Shown here one piece after another: positions 7,183-15,018 of a stretch of DNA of 44,277 nt. A program made the position numbers and the translations under genes. A model generated the notes under the pieces. That model searched no databases. It was not told where the DNA came from and saw only the letters and a list, made by a program, of their open reading frames with translations. The DNA is from Streptosporangiaceae bacterium (lineage in GTDB: Bacteria; Actinomycetota; Actinomycetes; Streptosporangiales; Streptosporangiaceae), in contig JASHOE010000127.1 of the NCBI GenBank assembly GCA_030041275.1, positions 1-44,277 on the forward strand. Reading direction: 5' to 3'. How positions within the stretch are numbered: position 1 is the stretch's first letter; each line of letters opens with the position of its first letter.

Positions 7183-8886
7183 TCAAGCCGGGCGGACCGG
7201 GTGGTAGACCGGCTGCCACATCCGGTCGCGCACCTGCTCGGGTACGTCCTCGGCGAGCCGGACCCTGGCTACACCGTCGGCAGCCGCCGCCTGCGCGACC
7301 GCTACCGCCACGGCGAGTGACGTCTCGCGGAGGGCGTCGATCTTCGGCAACAGCGCTGCGCCCGGGGCGGACGCGTCGACAAGCTCGGCCACGGCGTGCG
7401 ACGCGGCGCTGAGCATGCCGTCCGTGATCCGGCTCGCCCTGGCGATGATCGCGCCGAGCCCGAGGCCGGGAAAGACCAGCGCATTGTTGGCCTGACCGAT
7501 GACATAGCGAATGCTGCGGTAATCGACCGGCGGGAACGGGCTGCCGGTGGCGACGAGGGCCCGGCCGCCGGTCCACTCGATCAGGCTGGCGGGACGCGCC
7601 TCGGCCAGCTCCGTCGGGTTCGACATCGGCAGGATGACGGGGCGGTCGGTGTGCGCCGCCATGTCCTTCACGATGTCTTCGGTGAACGCGCCGCCGCGCG
7701 CCGAGGTGCCGATCAGCACGGTGGGGTGAACTCGCCGCACCACCTCGGCGAGCCCGATGCCGCCGAGCGCGGGATCGCGCTGCCAGTCGGCAACCTCGGC
7801 CCGGCTGCGGGAGTACCTCAGCTGATCAGCCGACATGCGGTCATCGCCGACCTCGATGAGGCCGTACCTGTCGACCGCCCAGAAGACCGCCCGGGCCCGG
7901 TCAGCCGGCATGCCGCCGGATACCAGCGCCGCGGAGAGCTGATCGGCGATGCCGGTGCCCGCAGTGCCCGCGCCGAAGATCACGATACGGTGCGCGGCCA
8001 GGTCCACGCCGGTTGCCTTGACCGCCGCGAGTACGGCTGCCAGGTTGACCGCCCCGGTGCCCTGGATGTCGTCGTTGAAGCTCGGCAGCTCATCGCGGTA
8101 CCGGGTGAGCAGCCGCCGTGCGTGGGCCGGCGTCATGTCCTCCCAGTGCAGCAGGGCGTGCGGGAACACCTTCGCGACTGCGGCCACGAATGCGGCGAGG
8201 AACTCGTCGTACTGCCCGGCAGGCACGCGCGGATGCCGGGTTCCGATGTACAGCGGGTCGTCGAGCAGGCTCTGCCTGTCAGTTCCAACATCCAGCATCA
8301 CCGGCAGCGCCCGACCCGGATGGATGCCGCCCGCGGCGGTGTAGACGGCGAGCTTGCCGACGGCGATGCCCATGCCGCCGACGCCCCAGTCACCGATGCC
8401 GAGTATCGCGCCGGCGTCGGTGGCGACAATGAGGTCCACATCGTCCGCGCCCAGCCCGAGGGCCCGGAGGGACTGCTCGATCTGCTCGGGATGGTCGACG
8501 GACAGATAAACCCCGCGCGGCCGCCGGTACTCGTGGCTGTAGTTCTCGATCGCCTCGCCAACGGTCGGCGTGTAGATCACCGGCAGCATCTCGCTCAGAT
8601 GGTCGACCAGCAGCCGGTAGTAGAGCACCTGGTTCCGGTCGTGCAGCTCGTTGAGCAGCACGTTGCGCGCGAGGTTGCTGGACTGGCGCAAAAACTGGGC
8701 ATAGACGCGGTCGGCTTGCTCGGTCAGCGTCAGGTGACCGGCCGGAATCAGCCCGATCAGGCCGAGGCTGGCCCGCTCCGCGTCGGTGAATGCTGTGCCC
8801 TTGTTGATCCTCGGATCGGTCAGAACCTGTCGCCCGCGCAGCGTGGTGCGCAGGACGCCGTCCGCGTCAAGCCAGAGCGTGCGCAC
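7183..8886 (-). CDS. NAD-type malic enzyme (malate dehydrogenase, oxaloacetate-decarboxylating)
   Basis: The 567-residue length fits the large, eukaryote-like malic enzymes. It oxidatively decarboxylates L-malate to pyruvate in the cytoplasm, yielding NAD(P)H. Visible motifs are the N-terminal malic domain (FLRQSSNLARNVLLNELHDRN, then VIYTPTVGEAIENYSHEYRRP), LIVATDAGAILGIGDWGVGGMGIAVGK, the metal-binding region HWEDMTPAHARRLLTRYRDE followed by SFNDDIQGTGAV, and the dinucleotide-binding loop IVIFGAGTAGTGIADQL at about residues 300-316. The GTG start at 8886 is preceded by GGGAAGGGA. NAD is favoured from the family, but the sequence alone does not settle the cofactor. It follows ligB on the same strand after 57 bp. 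Confidence 0.93.
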   Translation of the reverse strand: MRTLWLDADGVLRTTLRGRQVLTDPRINKGTAFTDAERASLGLIGLIPAGHLTLTEQADRVYAQFLRQSSNLARNVLLNELHDRNQVLYYRLLVDHLSEMLPVIYTPTVGEAIENYSHEYRRPRGVYLSVDHPEQIEQSLRALGLGADDVDLIVATDAGAILGIGDWGVGGMGIAVGKLAVYTAAGGIHPGRALPVMLDVGTDRQSLLDDPLYIGTRHPRVPAGQYDEFLAAFVAAVAKVFPHALLHWEDMTPAHARRLLTRYRDELPSFNDDIQGTGAVNLAAVLAAVKATGVDLAAHRIVIFGAGTAGTGIADQLSAALVSGGMPADRARAVFWAVDRYGLIEVGDDRMSADQLRYSRSRAEVADWQRDPALGGIGLAEVVRRVHPTVLIGTSARGGAFTEDIVKDMAAHTDRPVILPMSNPTELAEARPASLIEWTGGRALVATGSPFPPVDYRSIRYVIGQANNALVFPGLGLGAIIARASRITDGMLSAASHAVAELVDASAPGAALLPKIDALRETSLAVAVAVAQAAAADGVARVRLAEDVPEQVRDRMWQPVYHPVRPA

Positions 8887-8943
8887 CGCCGGTCCCTTCC
8901 CTGCCTGCTGCCGTGCGGTCGGCCCGTCAGCGCCGACCGTAGC

Positions 8944-10575
8944 TCATTCTGCACTTGACCCGCCGGGTACATCCGTGCCGTCCAGTTGGTCGCCCGACCA
9001 TAGCGCCCGGACGGTGTCGATCGTGTCAGCCTCGGCGGGGCTCTTATCCGGCCGGTACCGCAGCACTCGCGCAAACCGGAGCGTGACACCGCCTGGGTAC
9101 CTGGTGCTCGCCTGCACGCCGTCGAAGGCAATCTCCACGACGAGTTCCGGCCGTACCCGCACTACCCCCCGCCGGCCGGGCCCTGGCTCGCCCGCTGGCT
9201 GCTCGGCGAGTTCGAGGAGTCGCTCGGTCTGCCAGCGCAGCAGGGCGTCGGTGAGCCCCTTGAACGTCTTGCCCAGCATGATCACACCACCGGTCACCGG
9301 ATCTCGAGCACCGAGATGCAGGTTGGAGAGCCAGCCCTGGCGACGGCCGTGACCCCACTCCGCCCCGAGCACTAGCAGATCGAGCGTGAGGCGAGGCTTC
9401 ACCTTGATCCACTCGCTGCCGCGTCGGCCGACGCCGTAGGGTGCTTCCAGCGACTTGATCACAACGCCTTCGTGGCCACGGGCGATCGCCGCTGCGAAGA
9501 ACTCCTCGGCCACTGCCACGTCCGAGGTCACCAGCCTCGGGATCACAAGCCCTGCAGGGGCAGCTGCGGCCAGCCGGGCGAAGCGCGCGCTGGCGGGAGC
9601 ATCGGCCAGGTTCTCGCCGTCGAGCTCCAGTAGGTCGAACAGAAACAGCGTGAGCGGCGCCGAGTCGGTGGTTGCGGACTGGCTAGCTGCGCGGGCCGAG
9701 GTTACCTGGAACGGCTGCGGTCGGCCGTCCGGCCGCAGCGCCACGGCCTCGCCGTCGACCACCGCGGTGGTCGCATCCACGCTGAGCCCGGCTGCGACGA
9801 GTTCGGGAACCCGGTGGGTGATGTCGTCGAGTGTCCTGGTGAAGACTCTGACCGCGGAGCCGTCCAGATGGATCTGGACGCGGACGCCGTCGATCTTCCA
9901 CTCCACCGCTGCAGGCGAGATCCGATTCATTGCCGCGGCGACCGTGGGCGCGGACGCCGCCAGCATCGGCCGGACGGGCCGACCCACCAGCAGCGCCACT
10001 GCGCGCAGCGCATCGGTCGCGGCCTGGCCGGTTGCTACGGCCAGCGCGATTGTCGCGGTTGCCGCGAGTGACCCGGTGAGCTGGCTCGCCCGACGGACTT
10101 CGGTCGCAGGCACCGCCGCGGCCCGGGCGATGGCATCGGTCATCACGCCGTCGAGCGCGCCCTGCCGCAGATCCCCGGCGAGCAGTCGCACCAGGAAGCC
10201 GCGTTCGCTCTCGGTGGCCCTGGCCAGGAGGCCGCCGAGCAGGCGTCGACGTTCCGCTTGCGATCCGTGTCCCCCGAGGATGCCGATCTCGCCGAGGATC
10301 CGGTCGGTGTCGGCCAGGGTCAGCTGCGGCTCGCCGGCCGGGGCTGGCAAGGCCGGCGCGGTCACCGCTCCGAACCCGCCCATCAGGTCGGTCAGTGCCG
10401 CGTACCCCACGCCAATCTGCCGCTGGGTCAGATCACCAGACAGGAACGAGACCGCCACCCCGATCTCGTCGGCGGGCACCTGTGTGAGCATGTCCGCGAT
10501 CAGCGAGATCTTGGCCAGCCGGCCCGGCGTGGCGCTGACTGCCGTCGAGGTCCGCACCACCTGGTCCAGCAGCAT
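8944..10575 (-). CDS. ligB: ATP-dependent DNA ligase, LigB type
   Basis: This 543-residue protein has the layout of archaeal/actinobacterial ATP-dependent ligases: an N-terminal DNA-binding domain (about 1-200), an adenylation domain opening with motif I EWKIDGVRVQIH (Lys227 would carry AMP), motif III-like LFLFDLLELDGENL, motif IV EGVVIKSLEAPY, motif V WIKVKPRLTLDLLVLGAEWG, and a C-terminal OB domain ending in VEIAFDGVQASTRYPGGVTLRFARVLRYRPDKSPAEADT. It seals nicks in repair; bulk replication in these bacteria uses NAD-dependent LigA. The ATG lies only 3 bases after the stop of the upstream response regulator (10579), a spacing that implies translational coupling. Confidence 0.93.
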   Translation of the reverse strand: MLLDQVVRTSTAVSATPGRLAKISLIADMLTQVPADEIGVAVSFLSGDLTQRQIGVGYAALTDLMGGFGAVTAPALPAPAGEPQLTLADTDRILGEIGILGGHGSQAERRRLLGGLLARATESERGFLVRLLAGDLRQGALDGVMTDAIARAAAVPATEVRRASQLTGSLAATATIALAVATGQAATDALRAVALLVGRPVRPMLAASAPTVAAAMNRISPAAVEWKIDGVRVQIHLDGSAVRVFTRTLDDITHRVPELVAAGLSVDATTAVVDGEAVALRPDGRPQPFQVTSARAASQSATTDSAPLTLFLFDLLELDGENLADAPASARFARLAAAAPAGLVIPRLVTSDVAVAEEFFAAAIARGHEGVVIKSLEAPYGVGRRGSEWIKVKPRLTLDLLVLGAEWGHGRRQGWLSNLHLGARDPVTGGVIMLGKTFKGLTDALLRWQTERLLELAEQPAGEPGPGRRGVVRVRPELVVEIAFDGVQASTRYPGGVTLRFARVLRYRPDKSPAEADTIDTVRALWSGDQLDGTDVPGGSSAE

Positions 10576-10578
10576 CGG

Positions 10579-11187
10579 CTAGAGCCAGCCCTTCTGCTGG
10601 GCTAGCTGTACGGCCTCGGCGCGGTTCCTGGCACCGAGTTTCTGGATGGCGGCGGACAGGTGGTTGCGGACCGTGCCCGGCGACAGGTGCAGTCGGGCGG
10701 CAATGTCAGCGATCGAGTCATGACTGGCGGCGGCCATCAGAACCTCGCTCTCCCGGTCCGTGAGCGGACTATCGCCCTGGGCGAGCGCCGCCGCCGCGAG
10801 GGCCGGGTCGACCACCCGGTCGCCCGCCGCGACCCGGCGGATTGCGGCGGCCAGGTCGGCCGCCGGGGCGTCCTTCAGCAGGAAGCCCCTGGCGCCGGCG
10901 GCCATGGCCGCACGGAGGTAACCGGGCCGATCGAACGTGGTGACAATCACGATCGCGCCGCTGAAGCCCGACGTGTTCAGCTGGCTGGCGACCTGGATGC
11001 CACTCTGGCCAGGCATCTCGATGTCGAGCACCGCGACATCCGGCTGATGCTTACGCGCCATAGCGAGCGCCTCGTCCCCGTTGGCCGCCTGGGCGATGAC
11101 GTCCAGATCGGGCTCGAGTTCCAGGAGAGCGACCAGCGCCTGGCGGACCATCGTCTGGTCCTCCGCAATCATGATCCGCACGGCCAC
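10579..11187 (-). CDS. NarL/DesR-type response regulator
   Basis: The protein has 202 residues. The receiver domain (about 3-120) has acidic pocket E9-D10, phosphoacceptor Asp55 (VAVLDIEMPG), Thr at VTTFD, and Lys in FLLKDAP. The C-terminal LuxR helix-turn-helix is seen at about 140-195 (LTDRESEVLMAAASHDSIADIAARLHLSPGTVRNHLSAAIQKLGARNRAEA). It is partnered with the histidine kinase 40 bp upstream, a DesK/DesR-like pair. In Bacillus, DesK/DesR senses membrane thickness; the same cannot be assumed here. It is followed almost without gap by ligB, so the regulator and a DNA ligase share a transcript. Confidence 0.92.
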   Translation of the reverse strand: MAVRIMIAEDQTMVRQALVALLELEPDLDVIAQAANGDEALAMARKHQPDVAVLDIEMPGQSGIQVASQLNTSGFSGAIVIVTTFDRPGYLRAAMAAGARGFLLKDAPAADLAAAIRRVAAGDRVVDPALAAAALAQGDSPLTDRESEVLMAAASHDSIADIAARLHLSPGTVRNHLSAAIQKLGARNRAEAVQLAQQKGWL

Positions 11188-11227
11188 CCGACCATTCTTG
11201 TCCGGCCCGACCTCATCGGGGCCGCGA

Positions 11228-12463
11228 TCACGGCTGCGGGCCCAGCGGCACCATCACCCGGAGCCGGAAGCCTTGCGGCTCCACCGCTCCGGCCGCGAGC
11301 TCACCGCCGAGGCTGCGGACTCGCTCCGCGAGGCCCGCCAGCCCCGAGCCACCGGGCCGGATCCTGCTCGGCGTCCGGTCTTGGTCGGCGTGGCCCTGGT
11401 CTGCCGGGTCGGCCTGGGCCGGGCGCGACGGACGTGCTGGACCCACATCGTCGGCAGGAGGGCCGTTGTCGCTGATCTCGGCCACCGCCGTGGCTGGGCT
11501 GGCGTGCACGTCGATGGTTACCCTTGTCGCCCTGGAGTGCCTGACCACGTTGGTAGTGCCCTCGCGGACCGCCCAGGCGAGCGCGGCGTCCACCTCGTTC
11601 GACAGTGCGTCGGACTGGGGCGCCGTGATCCGGCTGGAGATGCCGGCCGAGTCCAGCAGTTGCTTGGCGGATTCAAGCTCCCCGGCGAGGTCGGGCTGCC
11701 GGTAGCCGGCGACCGCGGCACGCACGTCGGACAGCGACTGCCTGGCGACCGACTCCAGCTCGGAGATCTCGGCCGCAGCTCGGTGCGGATCGGTCCCGAT
11801 GACGCGGCCGGCGAGCTCCGCTTTAAGCGTGATCAGCGACAGCGAATGGCCCAGCAGGTCGTGCAGGTCCCTCGCGATCCGCAGCCGCTCTTCGGCGACT
11901 GCACTGCGAGCAAGGTCAGCCCTCGTGCGGCGAAGCGCGCTGACCATGTCGGCACGCCTGCCTGCGCCGTAGGCGAAGAACGCGGCCATCGGCCCGATCG
12001 CAGTGGCAGCGAAGGTGGCCCCGAATCCGACGTTCGCAGCGACCCCTACGCCAAAACCGGCCGCCGCGCAGACAATCGAGCTCAGCATCGCTGGCCAGAT
12101 CGTCCGGCTGAACCGCCCGGACACTCCCGCGCCCACCGCCAGGACGGCGAGCCAGTTCATGCCGCCCACAGCGAAGAGGGCCACCCCGAGAGCGACCGTC
12201 GCGGTGATCATCACCCACCGGGCTGGCCGAACGGTCGGCGCGTAGGGCGGGACCCAGAAGACCCAGGTGACGGTCACGAAGACGAGGCTGCCGACGAGCA
12301 GGAACCAGCGCACCGCCGTGGGCATGCTGCTGTGGTCGCTGAATACCCGAATCAAGGGCGACACCAGAACGACCAGAATGAGCACGGTGACCAGAAGCTG
12401 CCGCGTCTGGGCAAGCCGGGCGTCGTCTGGGACATCCGGCACGGCGTCGGGACGGCGGGTCAT
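11228..12463 (-). CDS. DesK-type membrane sensor histidine kinase
   Basis: The 411-residue protein has five to six transmembrane helices in residues 22-165, a short coiled connector, and a HisKA_3 dimerisation domain with the phospho-accepting His201 in ARDLHDLLGHSLSLITLKAEL. An HATPase domain follows, with N box EGTTNVVRHS, G1 EISDNGPP and G2 GSGLAGLAERV. Between G1 and G2 there is a Pro/Asp/Gln/Arg-rich stretch of roughly 30 residues that makes the ATP lid longer than usual. It should phosphorylate the regulator encoded just downstream. The compact sensor without an extracellular domain suggests it reads a state within the membrane, as DesK does; that is inference from architecture. Confidence 0.9.
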   Translation of the reverse strand: MTRRPDAVPDVPDDARLAQTRQLLVTVLILVVLVSPLIRVFSDHSSMPTAVRWFLLVGSLVFVTVTWVFWVPPYAPTVRPARWVMITATVALGVALFAVGGMNWLAVLAVGAGVSGRFSRTIWPAMLSSIVCAAAGFGVGVAANVGFGATFAATAIGPMAAFFAYGAGRRADMVSALRRTRADLARSAVAEERLRIARDLHDLLGHSLSLITLKAELAGRVIGTDPHRAAAEISELESVARQSLSDVRAAVAGYRQPDLAGELESAKQLLDSAGISSRITAPQSDALSNEVDAALAWAVREGTTNVVRHSRATRVTIDVHASPATAVAEISDNGPPADDVGPARPSRPAQADPADQGHADQDRTPSRIRPGGSGLAGLAERVRSLGGELAAGAVEPQGFRLRVMVPLGPQP

Positions 12464-12510
12464 GCCTCCAGGTTAGGCAGCCCGGCATGGTGCGTCATGT
12501 ACCAGCGATA

Positions 12511-12546
12511 CCGCCCCGGCCGTGACGGATGTCACGGCCGGGGCGG
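12511..12546. terminator. Perfect 16-bp hairpin between the DUF5324-like gene and the kinase gene
   Basis: CCGCCCCGGCCGTGAC at 12511-12526 pairs perfectly with 12531-12546 around a 4-base loop (GGAT). It lies just after the stop of the minus-strand gene at 12568 and 48 bp before the kinase start at 12463. It most likely terminates the upstream gene on the minus strand. No T-run follows, which is common in high-GC actinomycetes. Its stem is symmetric, so it could also serve as a protein-binding palindrome for the kinase operon promoter. Confidence 0.7.
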
Positions 12547-12567
12547 CACCACTCGCCTTACGCGCCC

Positions 12568-13050
12568 TCAGACGACGCGCGAGTGGCCGTCTGCGTCCGG
12601 ACCCGGCTCGTCTCGCAGGCCTGGCTGGGCCTGGCTCTCGGCGCCGAACCCGTTGTTGTTCTGCCGGCGCATCCGGATCGCGGCGAAAGTGGCAGCCCCG
12701 GCGGCCGCGGTCAGCGCGACAGCGCCGGCCACCAGGCCGCTCCGGCCGCGCTTCTTGGGCTGAGGCACATCTATCTTCTGCGCTGCGGTGATCAGCGCTT
12801 CGGAGATTGCCGGCGCGATGGTATCGGTGATCGCGTGGGCGGACTGCTCGAGCTGCGGCGCGGCCCAGGACCGCGCGGCGTCAACCGCGGGCGACGCTTT
12901 AGCGAACGCGGTTCCGGCGCTCTGTCGGACGCTCGTTCCGGCGTTCTGTGCCAGCGGCACGGTCCTGCCCGCGAACGAGCCCGCCTGGGCGACGCGGTCC
13001 CGCAGTCCATTGCTGCTGGAAACAGGCTGTTTCTTAGTCGAGACGGACAC
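12568..13050 (-). CDS. Single-span membrane protein resembling DUF5324
   Basis: I prefer the GTG at 13050, which follows GGAGGT; a TTG 12 bases earlier would place the ribosome site inside the gene. This gives 160 residues. The first 105 are a predicted amphipathic, Ala-rich helical segment (RDRVAQAGSFAGRTVPLAQNAG and following), then basic KKRGRSG, one transmembrane helix (LVAGAVALTAAAGAATFAAI), and a short acidic cytoplasmic tail. Similar proteins of unknown function (DUF5324-like in Streptomyces) sit beside the cyclophilin and crgA genes, as here. No enzymatic motif is present. It diverges from the cyclophilin gene. Confidence 0.7.
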   Translation of the reverse strand: MSVSTKKQPVSSSNGLRDRVAQAGSFAGRTVPLAQNAGTSVRQSAGTAFAKASPAVDAARSWAAPQLEQSAHAITDTIAPAISEALITAAQKIDVPQPKKRGRSGLVAGAVALTAAAGAATFAAIRMRRQNNNGFGAESQAQPGLRDEPGPDADGHSRVV

Positions 13051-13177
13051 TGTGACCTCCAAGCTGTGTTCCCGTCAGGCTGGACATCTTCCCGGCAGAT
13101 CCGGCGTCAATCGCGCGGCGTCGCAGCACTGGGCTCTCGTGGCCCGAGCACTCACCGCGCGTGGCAGGATTCGGAGT

Positions 13178-13705
13178 ATGACGAACACGCTGACCGCGAC
13201 GCTGCGGACAAGCCAGGGAGATGTCGTCGTGAGGCTCTTCCCTGATCAGGCGCCCAAGACCGTGCGCAACTTCGTCGAGCTGGCCGAGGGCGGCCGGGAG
13301 TGGACTGACCCCGCGACCCGTAAGCCCAGCCAGGCGAGACTCTACGACGGCACGATTTTCCACCGGGTCATCCCGGACTTCATGATCCAGGGCGGGGATC
13401 CGCTCGGTACCGGCACTGGCGGTCCTGGCTACAAGTTCGGCGACGAGTTCCACCCGGACCTGTCCTTCGACCGGCCCTACTTGCTCGCGATGGCGAACGC
13501 GGGTCCCGGTACCAATGGTTCGCAGTTCTTCATCACCACCGTGCCGACGCCGTGGCTCAATCGCAAGCACACGATCTTCGGTGAGGTCATCGAGGGCGAG
13601 GGCATCGTGGACCAGATCAGCCACGTCCAGACCGGCCGCGCCGACCGACCGGTGACCGATGTGGTGCTGGAATCCATCGAAATCGACCACGGCGACAGCC
13701 AGTAA
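13178..13705 (+). CDS. Cyclophilin-type peptidyl-prolyl isomerase
   Basis: The protein is 175 residues from ATG 13178. The core motifs FHRVIPDFMIQGGDP (catalytic Arg and active-site Phe), GSQFFITT and LNRKHTIFGEVIEG are intact, so it should catalyse cis-trans isomerisation of prolyl bonds in the cytoplasm; no signal peptide is present. The frame is open further upstream to 12788, but homology begins at MTNTLTATLRTSQGDVVV. A CAGGAT hexamer at 13165-13170 lies 7 bases before the ATG and there is no well-spaced ribosome site, so the message may be leaderless. The rhomboid gene begins 16 bp after the stop, consistent with one operon. Confidence 0.93.
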   Translation: MTNTLTATLRTSQGDVVVRLFPDQAPKTVRNFVELAEGGREWTDPATRKPSQARLYDGTIFHRVIPDFMIQGGDPLGTGTGGPGYKFGDEFHPDLSFDRPYLLAMANAGPGTNGSQFFITTVPTPWLNRKHTIFGEVIEGEGIVDQISHVQTGRADRPVTDVVLESIEIDHGDSQ

Positions 13706-13721
13706 CCAGCCCGCACCCCCG

Positions 13722-14585
13722 ATGTCTAGCCCCCCCGATAACGGTCAGGCCCAGGCCTCGCCGCCGGTGTGCTACCGGCATCCCGGCCGGCCGACCTATG
13801 TCTCGTGCGTGCGCTGCGGTCGCCCGGCGTGCCCTGATTGCCTGCGCCCTGCGGCGGTCGGCCACCAGTGCGTGGACTGCATCCGCGGTGCTAACCGTGG
13901 CGTGCGTCGGGCGACGGGCATGTTCGGCGGCTCGATGCCCTCGCGCGCCCGGGTCACGCAGGCGCTCGTCGGGCTGAATATCGCGCTCTACCTGGTGCTG
14001 CTCGCGCACCCGAGCCTCGCGAACGACTGGTGGATGGAAGGAAACAACGTCGCGGCGGGCCAGTGGTATCGGCTGGTCACGAGCGCGTTCCTGCCCGGCA
14101 CCGGCGGGCTCGGGATCCTCGACATCGCGTTCAACATGTGGGCGCTGCTGGTCGTCGGCCCGCCCATGGAACGCCAGCTCGGCGGCGCGCGGTACCTCAC
14201 CGTCTACCTCGCGAGCGCGATCGGCGGGTCGGTCAGCTACTACTTCCTTGCGCCGCAGAGCCAGCCTGCACTTGGCGCGTCGGGCGCCATTTTCGGCTTG
14301 TTCGGCGCCTGGTTCGTCATCGCCCGGCGGCTCAGGGTCGACGCCCGTGGTGTGGTGTTCCTGATCGTGGTGAACCTGGCCATCGGGTTCGTCGTGCCGT
14401 ATATCGCCTGGCAGGCGCACGTCGGCGGGCTGGTGACCGGCGCTGTCCTGACCGCGGCCTACGTGTATGCGCCCAGGCGCAACCGGACTGTCACCCAGCT
14501 AGCGGCCACGGTCGCGGTGCTGGCTCTCCTCGCGCTCGGCGTGATCATTCGCGACCATCAGCTGGTCGGCGCCGTTCTCGGCTAG
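13722..14585 (+). CDS. Rhomboid-family intramembrane serine protease with N-terminal zinc-finger-like motif
   Basis: The start at ATG 13722 gives 287 residues. The N-terminus has paired cysteines and histidines (CYRHPGRPTYVSCVRCG, then CPDC, then CVDC), a B-box-like zinc-binding segment common in actinobacterial rhomboids. Six or more transmembrane helices follow. The catalytic serine is in GASGAIFG (Ser187) and the catalytic histidine in QAHVGGLVTG (His233). The conserved Asn of the oxyanion site is in DIAFNMWALL. It would cleave membrane-spanning helices of unknown clients. It converges on crgA with only 4 bp between stops. Confidence 0.92.
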   Translation: MSSPPDNGQAQASPPVCYRHPGRPTYVSCVRCGRPACPDCLRPAAVGHQCVDCIRGANRGVRRATGMFGGSMPSRARVTQALVGLNIALYLVLLAHPSLANDWWMEGNNVAAGQWYRLVTSAFLPGTGGLGILDIAFNMWALLVVGPPMERQLGGARYLTVYLASAIGGSVSYYFLAPQSQPALGASGAIFGLFGAWFVIARRLRVDARGVVFLIVVNLAIGFVVPYIAWQAHVGGLVTGAVLTAAYVYAPRRNRTVTQLAATVAVLALLALGVIIRDHQLVGAVLG

Positions 14586-14589
14586 CGGG

Positions 14590-14835
14590 TCAGCGCCACC
14601 GCGTGGCCAGGCCCAGGCCGACGATGATGAACACAAATCCGACCACGAGGTTGCCTGGGCCCATGGCGCTGACCGGCCAGTTCTCGTTGCTCACGTAGAA
14701 CACCACGATCCAGACCAGGCCGATCACGAAGGTGGCCAGCATGGTAGGCGCCAGCCAGCGCGGGCTCACCTTGGCCTTGGCGGTCCGGGGCGGGGGCGTG
14801 TAGACCGCCTTGCTTCGCGTGCGGGACTTCGGCAC
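14590..14835 (-). CDS. crgA: Cell division protein CrgA
   Basis: This 81-residue protein has a basic N-terminal tail (MPKSRTRSKAVYTPP) and two transmembrane helices, APTMLATFVIGLVWIVVFYV and LVVGFVFIIVGLGLATRW, joined by the conserved SNENWPVSAMGPGNLVVGF loop. That is the complete CrgA signature. CrgA is a small divisome protein that contacts FtsZ, FtsQ, FtsI and CwsA and tunes septum formation, notably in sporulating hyphae. Start is GTG at 14835. Its upstream side faces the sortase-like gene. Confidence 0.95.
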   Translation of the reverse strand: MPKSRTRSKAVYTPPPRTAKAKVSPRWLAPTMLATFVIGLVWIVVFYVSNENWPVSAMGPGNLVVGFVFIIVGLGLATRWR

Positions 14836-14996
14836 CGTCAGTCATCTCCCGGTCGATACTCGCGGCTGGCCTGCCATGAGCAGGCGGACCCGGCGCCCCG
14901 CCTCGGCGGGACTCTTCCGCCGTAAGCGTAGTTGGTCTCGCGAGCTCTCGCGCTCGGCTCCGGATAGGCACCCGGCTGACCGCGTTCGGCTGCAGA

Positions 14997-15013
14997 AGCG
15001 ATTACGAATCGCT
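14997..15013. promoter_or_regulatory. Perfect palindrome AGCGATT-ACG-AATCGCT before the sortase-like gene
   Basis: Seven-base arms flank a 3-base centre, ending 5 bp before the ATG at 15019. There is no Shine-Dalgarno sequence at that ATG. The palindrome therefore sits either over a leaderless transcription start or within the 5' untranslated region of a gene really starting at GTG 15088. A repressor site is the natural reading; a short RNA hairpin is the alternative. Confidence 0.45.
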
Positions 15014-15018
15014 AGCAT

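Noticed and set aside
7396..8958. 520-codon plus-strand open frame
   Set aside because: Entirely antisense to the malic enzyme, whose catalytic motifs are intact; composition is that of a shadow frame.
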